Positions 16,144-24,770 of a stretch of DNA of 64,000 nucleotides are shown one piece after another. The notes beneath the pieces are model-generated. The model did not search any database and had not been told where the DNA came from. It saw only the letters and a list, made by a program, of their open reading frames with translations. The stretch is taken from positions 469,389-533,388 of the forward strand of contig JAKLDN010000001.1 in the NCBI GenBank assembly GCA_022703505.1, given 5' to 3'. Source of the stretch: Spirochaetota bacterium (lineage in GTDB: Bacteria > Spirochaetota > Spirochaetia > Treponematales > UBA12059). Made by a program: the position numbers and the translations under genes. Position 1 is the first letter of the stretch; each line of letters begins with the position of its first letter.

Positions 16144-17925
16144 ATGAAGAAGCTGATGACGGGAAACGAGGCCGTCGCCCGGGGAGCCTGGGAAGCCGGC
16201 GTGAAGTACGCATCCGCCTATCCCGGCACCCCCAGCACGGAGATCCTGGAGACCATCGCGGAATACAGGGGCGACATCAAGGCCGAATGGGGGGTCAACG
16301 AGAAGGTGGCCTTCGAGGCGGCCATGGGCGCCGCCATCGCGGGAGCCCGGTCCCTGGCGGCCATGAAGCACGTGGGCCTCAACGTGGCCGCGGATCCCCT
16401 GTTCAGCATGGCCTACACGGGCACCAACGGCGGTTTCGTGGTGATCACCGCGGACGAGCCCGGCCAGCACTCCTCCCAGAACGAGCAGGACAACCGCAAC
16501 TACGCCCCCTTCGCCAAGGTCCCCCTCTTCGAGCCCGGGGACAGCCAGGAATGCCGGGACATGGTCAAGGAAGCCTTCCGGGTCAGCGAGGACTACGACA
16601 CCCCTGTCCTTGTGCGCATGACCACCCGGACCAGCCATTCCAAGGGTATCGTGGAGTGCGGGGACCGCGAGGAAGCCGCCATCCGGGAGTACCGCAAGGA
16701 CGCGGTCAAGTACGTCTCCGTCCCGGCCCACGCCCGGGCCCGCCGCCTGGTGGTGGAGGACCGGATGAGGCGCCTTGCGGACTATTCCGAGGCCAGCCCC
16801 TTGAACTACGTGGAGGACAACGGGTCGGAGGTCGGGGTCATCGCCTCGGGAACCGCCTTCTTCTTCGCCAAGGAGGTCTTCGGCTCGACGGCGTCCTACC
16901 TCAAGCTGGGCTTCACGAACCCCATGCCGGTCCGGAGGATCCGGGACTTCTGCGGTTCCGTGAAGAAGATCTACGTGATCGAGGAGAACGACCCGATCAT
17001 CGAGACCCAGGTGCGCCTGCTGGGCTTCGACTGCCTGGGCAAGAAGGTCTTCCCCTTCTGCGGGGAGCTCACCTCGGACATCATCCGGAAGTCCGTGTTC
17101 GGCTCCTGCTTCGACGCCTTGGAGGCGGACCCGGCCAAGATCGTGGCCCGCCCCCCCACCCTCTGCGCGGGCTGTCCCCACCGGGGCTTCTTCTACGAGC
17201 TCGGGCGGCGGCGGAACGTGATGGTCTCCGGGGACATCGGCTGCTATACCCTGGGCTTCGCGGAGCCCTACAACGCCATGGACACCTGCGTCTGCATGGG
17301 CGCCAGCATCAGCGCGGGCCACGGGGCCCAGCAGGTCTTCGACATGCGCAAGGACGAGAAGCCCCGCCGGGTGGTCTCCGTCCTGGGGGACTCCACCTTC
17401 TTCCACACCGGGATCAACTCCCTCCTGATGGTGGGCTACAACCGGAGCCGGACGGTCAACGTGATCCTGGACAACCGGATCACCGGGATGACCGGGCACC
17501 AGCAGAACCCGGGCTCGGGATACGCGCTGGACGGGAGCCGCACCCCGGACCTGGACTTCGAGGCCCTGGTCCGGGCCTGCGGGATCTCCAACGTGCGGAC
17601 CATCGACCCCAACGACCTCAAGCTGGTCAAGGAGACCCTGGACTGGGCCCTGGCCCTGGACGAGCCCTCGGTGATCATCACCCGCTGGCCCTGCGCCCTC
17701 AAGCGCTTCAGCCCCGAGGACAAGAAGGAGTTCGCGGGGGCCTTCCAGTCCCGCTACCGGGTGGACCGCGATCTGTGCATAGGCTGCAAGGCCTGCCTCC
17801 GGAGCGGCTGTCCCGCCCTCGCCTTCGACTTCGCCGGGAAGAAGTCCGGCATCGACCCGGACCAGTGCGTCGGCTGCGGCGTCTGCGCGCAGATCTGCCC
17901 CAAGTCCGCGATCGTCCGGGAATGA
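16144..17925 (+). CDS. iorA: Indolepyruvate:ferredoxin oxidoreductase, alpha subunit
   Basis: A 593-residue catalytic subunit that decarboxylates aryl (or other) 2-oxoacids to acyl-CoA and reduces ferredoxin. It has the pyrimidine domain at the N-terminus (ASAYPGTPSTEILETIAEYR, E for thiamine activation), a thiamine diphosphate domain (GDIGCYTLG... then LGDSTFFHTGINSLLMVGYN) and two C-terminal [4Fe-4S] motifs (CIGCKACLRSGCP and CVGCGVCAQICP). The ATG at 16144 follows GGGAGGCGAC; one four codons earlier lacks a ribosome site. Full length. Confidence 0.95.
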   Translation: MKKLMTGNEAVARGAWEAGVKYASAYPGTPSTEILETIAEYRGDIKAEWGVNEKVAFEAAMGAAIAGARSLAAMKHVGLNVAADPLFSMAYTGTNGGFVVITADEPGQHSSQNEQDNRNYAPFAKVPLFEPGDSQECRDMVKEAFRVSEDYDTPVLVRMTTRTSHSKGIVECGDREEAAIREYRKDAVKYVSVPAHARARRLVVEDRMRRLADYSEASPLNYVEDNGSEVGVIASGTAFFFAKEVFGSTASYLKLGFTNPMPVRRIRDFCGSVKKIYVIEENDPIIETQVRLLGFDCLGKKVFPFCGELTSDIIRKSVFGSCFDALEADPAKIVARPPTLCAGCPHRGFFYELGRRRNVMVSGDIGCYTLGFAEPYNAMDTCVCMGASISAGHGAQQVFDMRKDEKPRRVVSVLGDSTFFHTGINSLLMVGYNRSRTVNVILDNRITGMTGHQQNPGSGYALDGSRTPDLDFEALVRACGISNVRTIDPNDLKLVKETLDWALALDEPSVIITRWPCALKRFSPEDKKEFAGAFQSRYRVDRDLCIGCKACLRSGCPALAFDFAGKKSGIDPDQCVGCGVCAQICPKSAIVRE

Positions 17926-17935
17926 GGAGGCCGTC

Positions 17936-18508
17936 ATGGTGAAGAGCATCCTTCTGGTGGGCGTGGGCGGACAGGGCACCATCCTGGCCGCCAAGCTCCT
18001 GACCACGGGCCTCATGGAGGCCGGCTACGACGTCAAGATGAGCGAGATCCACGGCATGTCCCAGCGGGGCGGCTCGGTGTCCAGCCAGGTCCGGTACGGG
18101 GACGAGAAGGTACACTCCCCGGTCATCGAGGTGGGCGGGGCGGACATCCTGGTCAGCTTCGAGCGGATGGAGGCCCTGCGCTGGCTCCGCTTCCTGAAGC
18201 CCGGGGGCCGGGCCATCGTCAACGACTACCGGATCAACCCGATGCCCGTGGTGTCCGGCAGGGCCGAGTACCCCGAGGGGATCCTGGAGGAGCTCAAATC
18301 CAAGGCCGACGCCTCCGTCGTGGACGCCGCGGCCAAGGCTTCCGAACTCGGGAATCCCAAGGTGATGAACGTCATCCTCCTGGGGGCCGCAATTCGGTCC
18401 ATGGGACTCGGGTCCATCGACTGGGCCCGCATCATCCGGGAGAACGTGAAACCCGCCTTCGTGGAATTGAACCTGAAGGCCCTCGAGGTCGGGTTGGGCT
18501 TGGTCTAG
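17936..18508 (+). CDS. iorB: Indolepyruvate:ferredoxin oxidoreductase, beta subunit
   Basis: A 190-residue subunit matching the gamma-type domain of 2-oxoacid oxidoreductases that binds CoA: SILLVGVGGQGTILAAKLL at the N-terminus and EIHGMSQRGGSVSSQVRYG. Ten bases after iorA with AGGAGG upstream. Completes the ptb-iorA-iorB operon for aromatic amino acid fermentation. Confidence 0.95.
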   Translation: MVKSILLVGVGGQGTILAAKLLTTGLMEAGYDVKMSEIHGMSQRGGSVSSQVRYGDEKVHSPVIEVGGADILVSFERMEALRWLRFLKPGGRAIVNDYRINPMPVVSGRAEYPEGILEELKSKADASVVDAAAKASELGNPKVMNVILLGAAIRSMGLGSIDWARIIRENVKPAFVELNLKALEVGLGLV

Positions 18509-18554
18509 ACAGGCCTTGGAACCATAGTGGGGACAGGATGAACAAGATAAAGAA

Positions 18555-18614
18555 AGGATGAACAGGATAGATCAGGGGGAATGGATCTTCCCCCTCTCTT
18601 CATCCTGTTCATCC
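18555..18614. terminator. Nested inverted repeat between iorB and alcohol dehydrogenase genes
   Basis: Outer stem of 13 bp (GGATGAACAGGAT / ATCCTGTTCATCC) encloses a second stem GGGGGAA / TTCCCCC. Further CCTGTTCATCC- and ATCCTG-like words surround it (18536-18640), a style of short intergenic repeat common in many genomes. Between two convergent genes it could end transcription both ways. Confidence 0.55.
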
Positions 18615-18694
18615 ATTCCGAATCCTGCTAATCCTGTCGATCTTCTGGTTCCAGGGCCTATTCCCCGTTCACTCCGTGGTGATTCCAGAAACCT

Positions 18695-19903
18695 TCATTT
18701 CCCGGCCACCCGCCGAACCACCGCCTCGCAGTCCGCGGCGTCCATGAACTTGGGCACCGGATAGAGGGGGTGGGCCTCCGCCAGGGCGCGTCGTACGATG
18801 AGGGGGATGTCCTCCTCCCGGACGCCGTCCATACGTTCGGGGATGGAAAGACGCCGGGACAGGTCTCGAACGGCCGCGGTGAAGGCCCGGGCCCGGGACT
18901 CCTCGTCCATGCCTGCGGACCCGACCCCGGCTTCTTCCGCCAGCCGGGCCAGGGGCGCGGCGACGGCGTTCCCGTAGAAATCCAGCACGTAGGGCAGGAT
19001 GACCGCGTTGGCCAGGCCGTGGGGGATACCGTACAGGCCCCCCAGCTGGTGGGCTATGGCGTGGACGTACCCCACGTAGGCCCGGGTGAAGGCGGAGCCC
19101 GCGCAGAAAGAAGCCCGGAGCATGGCGGTCCGGGCGGCCAGGTTCCGTCCGTCCTTGTAGGCGGCCTGGAGGTTCGCGAAGACCAGGCGCACCGCCTCCT
19201 CGGCCATGGCCCGGGTCCCGGCGGTGTTGCTCCGGCCCACGTAGGCCTCCACCGCGTGGGTCAGGGCGTCCAGGCCCGTGGTGGAGGTGATGTTGGGGGG
19301 CAGTCCCAGGGTCAGCTCGGGATCCAGAACCGCCCAGCGAGGCATGATCTTGGGGTCCGAGATGGAATACTTCTCGTGGGTTTCCGGGTCCGCGATGACC
19401 GCGGCCACGGTCCCCTCGGAACCCGTGCCCGCGGTGGTCGGCACCGCGAAGAGGGGCTTCGGTTTCCGGCCCGCCCGCAGGAGGCCCCGCATCCGGCGTA
19501 CGGTCCTGCGGGGGTTCGCGGCCCGGGCCGCACAGGCCTTGGCGCAATCCATGGGGGAGCCGCCCCCGAAGGCGACGACCGCCTGGCAGCCCTCCCGGAC
19601 GAAGAGGGACAGAGCCTCTTCGATGTTGCCGATGGTCGGGTTGGGCTGGACCCCGTCGTACAGGACCCGGCCGATCCCCGTCTCGTCCAGCCCGGCCAGG
19701 AGGCCGTCCGGGAGACCCGCGGCCCGAAGGCCCTTGTCCGTGACCACCAGGACCTTGGAAAAGCCCTTTTCCTTGATCAGGGCCGGAAGGCGTTTGACGC
19801 TGCCGGGACCCTCCAGGAGTTCGGGCGGACGGAAGGACATGAAGTAGGAAGTCAGGCGCAGGACGTTCTGGATGACACGGTAGCCGATATGCTTGAGCGC
19901 CAT
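18695..19903 (-). CDS. Iron-containing alcohol dehydrogenase
   Basis: A 402-residue group III dehydrogenase. NAD(P) binding region with GGGSPMDCAKA, and metal ligands in the Asp/His-rich stretch ending YVHAIAHQLGGLYGIPHGLANAVILPYVLDFYG. The chosen ATG (MALKHIGYRVIQNVL) at 19903 has GAGGAG upstream; an open frame ten residues longer lacks one. It could reduce aldehydes derived from amino acids to alcohols. Monocistronic and convergent with iorB. Confidence 0.92.
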   Translation of the reverse strand: MALKHIGYRVIQNVLRLTSYFMSFRPPELLEGPGSVKRLPALIKEKGFSKVLVVTDKGLRAAGLPDGLLAGLDETGIGRVLYDGVQPNPTIGNIEEALSLFVREGCQAVVAFGGGSPMDCAKACAARAANPRRTVRRMRGLLRAGRKPKPLFAVPTTAGTGSEGTVAAVIADPETHEKYSISDPKIMPRWAVLDPELTLGLPPNITSTTGLDALTHAVEAYVGRSNTAGTRAMAEEAVRLVFANLQAAYKDGRNLAARTAMLRASFCAGSAFTRAYVGYVHAIAHQLGGLYGIPHGLANAVILPYVLDFYGNAVAAPLARLAEEAGVGSAGMDEESRARAFTAAVRDLSRRLSIPERMDGVREEDIPLIVRRALAEAHPLYPVPKFMDAADCEAVVRRVAGK

Positions 19904-20008
19904 GGAAGGCTCCTCGATGCGGGATGCCTCCATTGTACGCCCTACGGTCGGAAACGCAAGAACCGGCAGGGGGACGGTCCCGATCCGGCGGCCGCCCCCC
20001 TCGCTATC

Positions 20009-20173
20009 TCATTTCTTCTTCCTTTGCCGGACGCACTCGGTCAGGAGGTACTCGATCTGGCCGTTGATGGAGCGGAAATCGTCCTCGGCCCAGGCCGCCA
20101 GCTCCCTCCACAGGCTCGGGGAGAGCCTCAAGAGGATCTGCTTCTTGCCGCCTTCCTTGTCCGTGCCGTCCAT
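20009..20173 (-). CDS. Small ribbon-helix-helix (Arc-like) protein
   Basis: A 54-residue protein: KKQILLRLSPSLWRELAAWAEDDFRSINGQIEYLLTECVRQRKKK. The strand QILLRLS followed by two helices with SINGQIEYLL is the Arc/MetJ fold; such proteins bind DNA as dimers. It starts 20 bases after the SPFH gene stop, with a weak GGGGGAT site. It could be a small regulator of the SPFH gene or an antitoxin-like protein, but no toxin gene is next to it. Confidence 0.78.
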   Translation of the reverse strand: MDGTDKEGGKKQILLRLSPSLWRELAAWAEDDFRSINGQIEYLLTECVRQRKKK

Positions 20174-20192
20174 GCCGATCCCCCGGAATATC

Positions 20193-21215
20193 TCAGTAGA
20201 TGGAGCCCGAGTTTACCACGGGTTGGGCGTCCTTGTTGCCGCACAGGACCACCAGGAGGTTGCTGACCATGGCGGCCTTCCGCTCCTCGTCCAGGTTAAC
20301 GATGTTCTTGTCCGAGAGCTTCTCCAGGGCCATCTCCACCATCCCGACGGCCCCCTCCACGATCATCTGTCGGGCGGCGATGATGGCCGTGGCCTGCTGG
20401 CGCTGGAGCATGGCCGCCGCGATCTCCGGGGCGTAGGAAAGGTGGGTGATCCGGGCCTCCAGGATCTCCAGGCCCGCCAGGTCCACCTTGCGCTGGATCT
20501 CCTCCTTGAGCCGCTCCGCGATCTCCTGGCTGGATCCCCGCAGGGACTTCTCCCCCTCCTCGTCCGTGGCGTCGTAGGGGTAGAGGCGGACGATATTGCG
20601 CAGGGCCGAGTCGCACTGGATGGAGAGGTATTCGACGAAGTTGTCCACGTTGAAGACCGCCTTGGCGGTGTTCACGACCTTCCAGACCACCACGATGCCG
20701 ATGATGATGGGGTTGCCCAGGGCGTCGTTGACTTTCTGCTTGTCGTTGCTCAGGGTCATGGCCTTGAGGGAGATCCTGCGGGCCGGCTTCCGGGCTCCCC
20801 AGGCCGACGCGGCCGCGCTCCCGGGCTTGGAGGGAGGCTTGCCCTCGCCGGGAACGGCCCCCGTCGTGGGTTCCAGATCCGGGGGATTGGCCGCCGTCGA
20901 GAAGGGGTTCACGAAGAAGAACCCCGGTCCCCGCAGGGTGCCGTGGTACCTCCCGAAAAGCGTCAGGACCAGGGCCTCGTTGGGTTTCAGGATCCTGAGC
21001 CCCCCGAAGAGGACGGGCCCGATCACCGAAGCGTACAGGCCGCACGCGATCGTCAGGGCCAGGGCGCCGAAGCCGCCGTCCCCGCGGTCCAGGGCTATGA
21101 TTCCCAGGACGGTCCCGGCAGTCGAGGCCAGGGTCAGGACGACATTCAGCGCCAGGGCGGCCATGCCGTCCGCCCGGGTTGCCGGTTTCTCCTCCATCAA
21201 AGGTTCGGTATTCAT
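20193..21215 (-). CDS. SPFH/Band 7 membrane protein
   Basis: A 340-residue protein with two N-terminal membrane spans ([25 protein letters not shown] and [22 protein letters not shown]) and an SPFH domain (from about 85: [31 protein letters not shown] ... [35 protein letters not shown]) with a helical C-terminal part. Such proteins scaffold membrane microdomains. A Pro/Ala insertion sits near residues 115-145. The start at 21215 follows GGGAGG; an in-frame ATG six codons upstream covers that site. Forms a pair with the ribbon-helix-helix gene. Confidence 0.9.
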   Translation of the reverse strand: MNTEPLMEEKPATRADGMAALALNVVLTLASTAGTVLGIIALDRGDGGFGALALTIACGLYASVIGPVLFGGLRILKPNEALVLTLFGRYHGTLRGPGFFFVNPFSTAANPPDLEPTTGAVPGEGKPPSKPGSAAASAWGARKPARRISLKAMTLSNDKQKVNDALGNPIIIGIVVVWKVVNTAKAVFNVDNFVEYLSIQCDSALRNIVRLYPYDATDEEGEKSLRGSSQEIAERLKEEIQRKVDLAGLEILEARITHLSYAPEIAAAMLQRQQATAIIAARQMIVEGAVGMVEMALEKLSDKNIVNLDEERKAAMVSNLLVVLCGNKDAQPVVNSGSIY

Positions 21216-21414
21216 GCTATGCCTCCCGCCCACCTGGGCGATATGTTTGTGATATCAATTTGATAGTATCTCGATATAAGAAAGTCGTCAAGGGTTCCTG
21301 GGCGAATTTCACGGAATTCGGCCGATTTCCGGCCTCGGGCCGGGAGGTCCGGGGAGTAGGCCGTACCGTAGCGGGGAACTTCCCTTCCCGGCCGGGATGT
21401 GCTGTACTGTCGAT

Positions 21415-22284
21415 ATGAAGCTTTGCCTGGTAGTGGCCGAGGAGACCGTGGACCAAGCCGCCGAAACCCTGGGCCGATACGACAAGGTCGTCCCGATCTT
21501 CGAGGTGCGCGCCGATTTCCTGGCCGACCTGGGACCGGATTCCGCGGCGCTGCTGCGAAGCAGCACGGACCGGAGCCTGATCTTCACGGCCCGGCTGCCC
21601 GCGGACGGGGGCCGGTGGACCGCCGGTCCGGCCGCCCGGCGGAGGGCCTACGAGCGGGCCGTCGCCGCGGGCTTCGACTACGTGGACCTGGAGATCGGCG
21701 CCTTCCCGGACCTGGATACCGGCGGGCGGACTCGGGTGATACGGTCCTTCCACGACATGGGCGGGATGCCCCGGAACATCCGGGAGATCTTCGCCCGGGC
21801 TTGCGGGAATCCCGGGGAGATCCCCAAGATCGCGGTGACCCTGAACCGCCCGGAGGACACGGTCCGATTCCTGGAATGGAACGCGGAACTCCGCGCATCC
21901 GGCCCCGCTCCCAGGGTCGTCACGGCCATGGGCCGCAAAGGGGCGTTCTCACGGATCCTGGGGAGTCGCCTGGGCATCGAACATACCTACGTCCCGGTCC
22001 CCGGGAAACTCCTCCTGCCCGGCATGGTGGGCCTCGACGCCATGACCGAGGGGTACGGGGCCGACCGGATCGGCGACCGGACCGAGGTGTACGGCCTGGT
22101 CGAGCCGTCCTCGACCTACGTCCCCCCGGAGACGACGGATCCCGAAGAGGACCGCCCCGGGACGGATCCCGGGGCGGATGCGGTCCGGGTCCCCTTCGTC
22201 CTGGACTCCGAGGAGGAGTGCCGGGCCCTCCGGGACTTCTTCCGGATCGAGCGGTTCTACAGCCGGAACAACAGGTCCTCGTAG
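21415..22284 (+). CDS. aroD: Type I 3-dehydroquinate dehydratase
   Basis: A 289-residue shikimate-pathway enzyme making 3-dehydroshikimate through a Schiff base. Catalytic His in RSFHDM and Lys in IPKIAVTLN are present, with VDLEIGA and the C-terminal loop AMGRKGAFSRILGSRLG. The family is usually 225-255 residues; the extra C-terminal part (about 235-289, acidic and Pro-rich, then PFVLDSEEECRALRDFFRIERF) is unusual. No clear ribosome site precedes either ATG at 21397 or 21415; the latter matches the family start. Its last 28 bases overlap the end of glnN on the other strand. Confidence 0.87.
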   Translation: MKLCLVVAEETVDQAAETLGRYDKVVPIFEVRADFLADLGPDSAALLRSSTDRSLIFTARLPADGGRWTAGPAARRRAYERAVAAGFDYVDLEIGAFPDLDTGGRTRVIRSFHDMGGMPRNIREIFARACGNPGEIPKIAVTLNRPEDTVRFLEWNAELRASGPAPRVVTAMGRKGAFSRILGSRLGIEHTYVPVPGKLLLPGMVGLDAMTEGYGADRIGDRTEVYGLVEPSSTYVPPETTDPEEDRPGTDPGADAVRVPFVLDSEEECRALRDFFRIERFYSRNNRSS

Positions 22285-24377
22285 GTCGGGAGGGGCCAGG
22301 CGTCCTTGGCCACCAGCTTCTCCACGGCGTCGACCCGGGAACGGAGGGCGGACATCTGGGTCGTGACCTTCTCCCGGTAGACCTTGGCCTGGGAAAGGGC
22401 GTCCTCGGTCTCCTGGGCTTCGACCAGGACTTTTTCCAGCTTCTCCGTCTCCTCGCTGATCTCCGCGGTCAGCTCCGCGATCCGCTTGGCCCTCTTTTCC
22501 TGGGGAGCGCTGACCGCCCCGATGGCCGCCAGGCTGGCGGATTCCCGGGCCAGGGCCCCCGCGAAGGCCGTGGCCGCGGGGAAGATGGAGCGGCGGACCA
22601 TGTCGATCATGACCCCCGCCTCGATGTTGATCTGCTTGGAGTACTTCTCCAGGTAGATGTGGTACCGGCTCTCCAGCTCGGCCTTGGACAGGACCTTGTG
22701 GCCCTCGAAGAGGCTCACGATCTCCGGCTGGGTCAGGATTCCGAAGGTCTCGATGGAAGCCCGGATGTTCGGCAGGCCCCGGCGCTCGGCCTCCTTGACC
22801 CATTCCTCGGAGTAGCCGTTGCCGTTGAAGGTCACCCTGCGGTGCCGGGCGTACGAATCCTTCACGATGGCCTGGATCGCGGCGGTTCTGTCCGAGGCGG
22901 CCTCCAGCCTGTCCGCGAACTCCGAGAGGACCTGGGCCACCGCCAGGTTGAGGTAGGTGTTGGGGGTGGCGATGGACTGGGAGGAACCGACCATGCGGAA
23001 CTCGAATTTGTTGCCCGTGAAGGCGAAGGGGCTCGTGCGGTTGCGGTCCGAGAGGTCCCGGGGAAGGCTGGGAAGGCTCGTGACCCCCAGCTTGATCTTG
23101 TCCCCGTTGCTCTGGGACTGGGCCTTTCCCTCCACGATGGCGTCCAGGATGCCGCAGAGCTGGGAGCCCAGGAAGACCGAGATGATGGCCGGAGGGGCCT
23201 CGTTGGCCCCCAGGCGGTGGTCGTTGCCGGCAGTGGCCGCGGCGGAGCGGATGAGCACCGCGTACCGGTCCACCGCCTCCACCACGGCGGTCATGAACAG
23301 GAGGAACCGGGCGTTGGACTCGGGGTTCTCCCCGGGTTCCAGGAGGTTGAGCCCGTCGTCGGTGGCCATGGACCAGTTGTTGTGCTTGCCCGAGCCGTTG
23401 ACCCCCGCGAAGGGCTTCTCGTGGAGCAGGGCCTCCATCCCGTGCCGTCGGGCCACCTTCTGCAGGGTCTCCATGACCAGCTGGTTGCCGTCCACCGCCA
23501 CGTTGGTGGTGGTGAAGATGGGGGCCAGCTCGAACTGGTTCGGGGCCACCTCGTTGTGCTGGGTCTTGGCGGAAACCCCTACCTTCCAGAGTTCGAAGTT
23601 GACCTCCCGCATGAAGGAGGCCACCCGCTCCTTGATGGCCCCGAAGTAGTGGTCCTCCATCTCCTGGCCCTTGGCGGGCATGGACCCGAAGACCGTCCGC
23701 CCCGTGAGCATGAGGTCCGGCCGCCGCTCGAAGTACTTCGAGTCCACAAGGAAATACTCCTGCTCGGGCCCCACGGTGGTGATGACCCTCCGGGAGGTCT
23801 CGTTGCCCAGGGCCCGGAGCACCCTAAGGGCCTGGGCGCCCAGGGCGTCCATGGACCTTAGGAGGGGGACCTTCTTGTCCAGGGCGTGGCCGTAGTACCC
23901 GATGAAGGCCGTGGGGATGCACAGGGTCGTGCCCGTCGGATCCTGCTTCAGGAAGGCCGGGCTGGTGGTGTCCCAGGCGGTGTAGCCCCGGGCCTCGAAG
24001 GTGGCCCGGAGGCCTCCGGAGGGGAAGCTGGAGGCGTCGGGCTCGCCCTTGATCAGCTCCTTGCCCGAGAACTCCATCAGGATCTTCCCGTCCGGGGTCG
24101 GAGATATGAAGGAATCGTGCTTTTCCGCGGTGAGCCCCGTGAGGGGGTGGAACCAGTGGGTATAGTGGGTGGCTCCCTTCTCCAGGGCCCAGTCCTTCAT
24201 CGCGCTGGCCACCACCTCCGCTAGCTCCAGGGAAAGCTCCTTCTCACCCGCCTGGACCTCCAGGAGTTCCTTGTAGACGTTCTTGGGAAGCCGTTCCCGC
24301 ATGACCGCGTTGGAAAAGGAATTGATCCCGTACAGGCTCGTCACGGGGGTCTCGGAAAAATCGATGGACTTGCTCAT
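22257..24377 (-). CDS. glnN: Type III glutamine synthetase (GlnN)
   Basis: A 706-residue enzyme making glutamine from glutamate, ammonia and ATP. It has the type III signature regions: FPSGGLRATFEARGYTAWD, TVGPEQEYFLVD (metal-binding Glu), KTQHNEVAPNQFELAPIF, EKPFAGVNGSGKHNNWS, ANEAPPAIISVFLG and NRTSPFAFTGNKFEFRMVGSS. Length (about 700) fits GlnN. The start at 24377 has GAGGAGAG upstream. A strong sigma-54 promoter lies about 60 bases upstream and a NifA-like activator gene is adjacent, so it is probably nitrogen-regulated. Confidence 0.96.
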   Translation of the reverse strand: MSKSIDFSETPVTSLYGINSFSNAVMRERLPKNVYKELLEVQAGEKELSLELAEVVASAMKDWALEKGATHYTHWFHPLTGLTAEKHDSFISPTPDGKILMEFSGKELIKGEPDASSFPSGGLRATFEARGYTAWDTTSPAFLKQDPTGTTLCIPTAFIGYYGHALDKKVPLLRSMDALGAQALRVLRALGNETSRRVITTVGPEQEYFLVDSKYFERRPDLMLTGRTVFGSMPAKGQEMEDHYFGAIKERVASFMREVNFELWKVGVSAKTQHNEVAPNQFELAPIFTTTNVAVDGNQLVMETLQKVARRHGMEALLHEKPFAGVNGSGKHNNWSMATDDGLNLLEPGENPESNARFLLFMTAVVEAVDRYAVLIRSAAATAGNDHRLGANEAPPAIISVFLGSQLCGILDAIVEGKAQSQSNGDKIKLGVTSLPSLPRDLSDRNRTSPFAFTGNKFEFRMVGSSQSIATPNTYLNLAVAQVLSEFADRLEAASDRTAAIQAIVKDSYARHRRVTFNGNGYSEEWVKEAERRGLPNIRASIETFGILTQPEIVSLFEGHKVLSKAELESRYHIYLEKYSKQINIEAGVMIDMVRRSIFPAATAFAGALARESASLAAIGAVSAPQEKRAKRIAELTAEISEETEKLEKVLVEAQETEDALSQAKVYREKVTTQMSALRSRVDAVEKLVAKDAWPLPTYEDLLFRL

Positions 24378-24762
24378 GGTCTCTCCTCGAAGTATGGGCC
24401 GGTCCCGCGGAGCCGCGGACCTGCATATCCCAATGCATAGCAGGAGTCGTGCCGGATCGGGTGCGGATAGAAGAATATGTCCGACTTCGGGCAGACTTAG
24501 CCCCTTTGGAATGAATAAACAGGTAGAACCACAGAGACACAGAGGCACGGAGAAACGAGGGAGGGAAATTAGGAAAGCAAGGAACCTTATAGGCGGGAAC
24601 GCACGATTGAGTTACTGTCTTTATGAGTATAGAAATACTGGGTTCGCCTCAACCCTGCGCATCGCATCCGACCGATCCCGGCGATCGGCGTCGCCGGAAG
24701 CTTTTCCGAGTCTTCGGCAGGTTTTCCTACATAATTGTATTTAGGAGTAATATCTCCTACAT
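24378..24762. other. Intergenic region between glnN and activator gene
   Basis: 385 bases without a gene. It holds the sigma-54 promoter (24439-24454), a purine-rich stretch at 24526-24556 (GAACCACAGAGACACAGAGG and onward) that resembles a simple repeat common in unrelated bacterial genomes, and the inverted activator-like sites at 24727-24770. GC content drops well below the genes. Confidence 0.6.
24439..24454 (-). promoter_or_regulatory. glnN: Sigma-54 (-24/-12) promoter of glnN
   Basis: Minus strand CGGCACGACTCCTGCT: GGCACG and TGCT match the -24/-12 consensus TGGCACG-N4-TTGCW with exact GG-to-GC spacing; only two positions differ. Predicted transcript start near 24428, about 50 bases before the ATG. 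Confidence 0.8.
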
Positions 24763-24770
24763 TTATGTAG
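24727..24770. promoter_or_regulatory. Paired inverted sites, candidate enhancer-binding sites
   Basis: CTACATAATTGTA (24727-24739) and, inverted, TACATTTATGTAG (24758-24770); 12 of 13 bases agree. AGGAG/CTCCT lies between them, so the whole could also fold as a hairpin at the 3' end of the activator gene. A further TACATAAATGTA is upstream of the activator start. Confidence 0.55.

Noticed and set aside
15856-18015. Long minus-strand frame (719 codons) opposite ptb-iorA-iorB
   Set aside because: Antisense shadow of well-supported genes; the product is Gly/Val/His-rich with no recognisable domain.
21399-23861. Plus-strand frame of 820 codons across aroD and antisense to glnN
   Set aside because: Both aroD and glnN are conserved full-length genes; this frame has low-complexity product and no ribosome site.
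24526-24556. GAACCACAGAGACACAGAGG-like stretch as a functional site
   Set aside because: Similar purine-rich strings occur between genes in many unrelated genomes; nothing here links it to glnN control.
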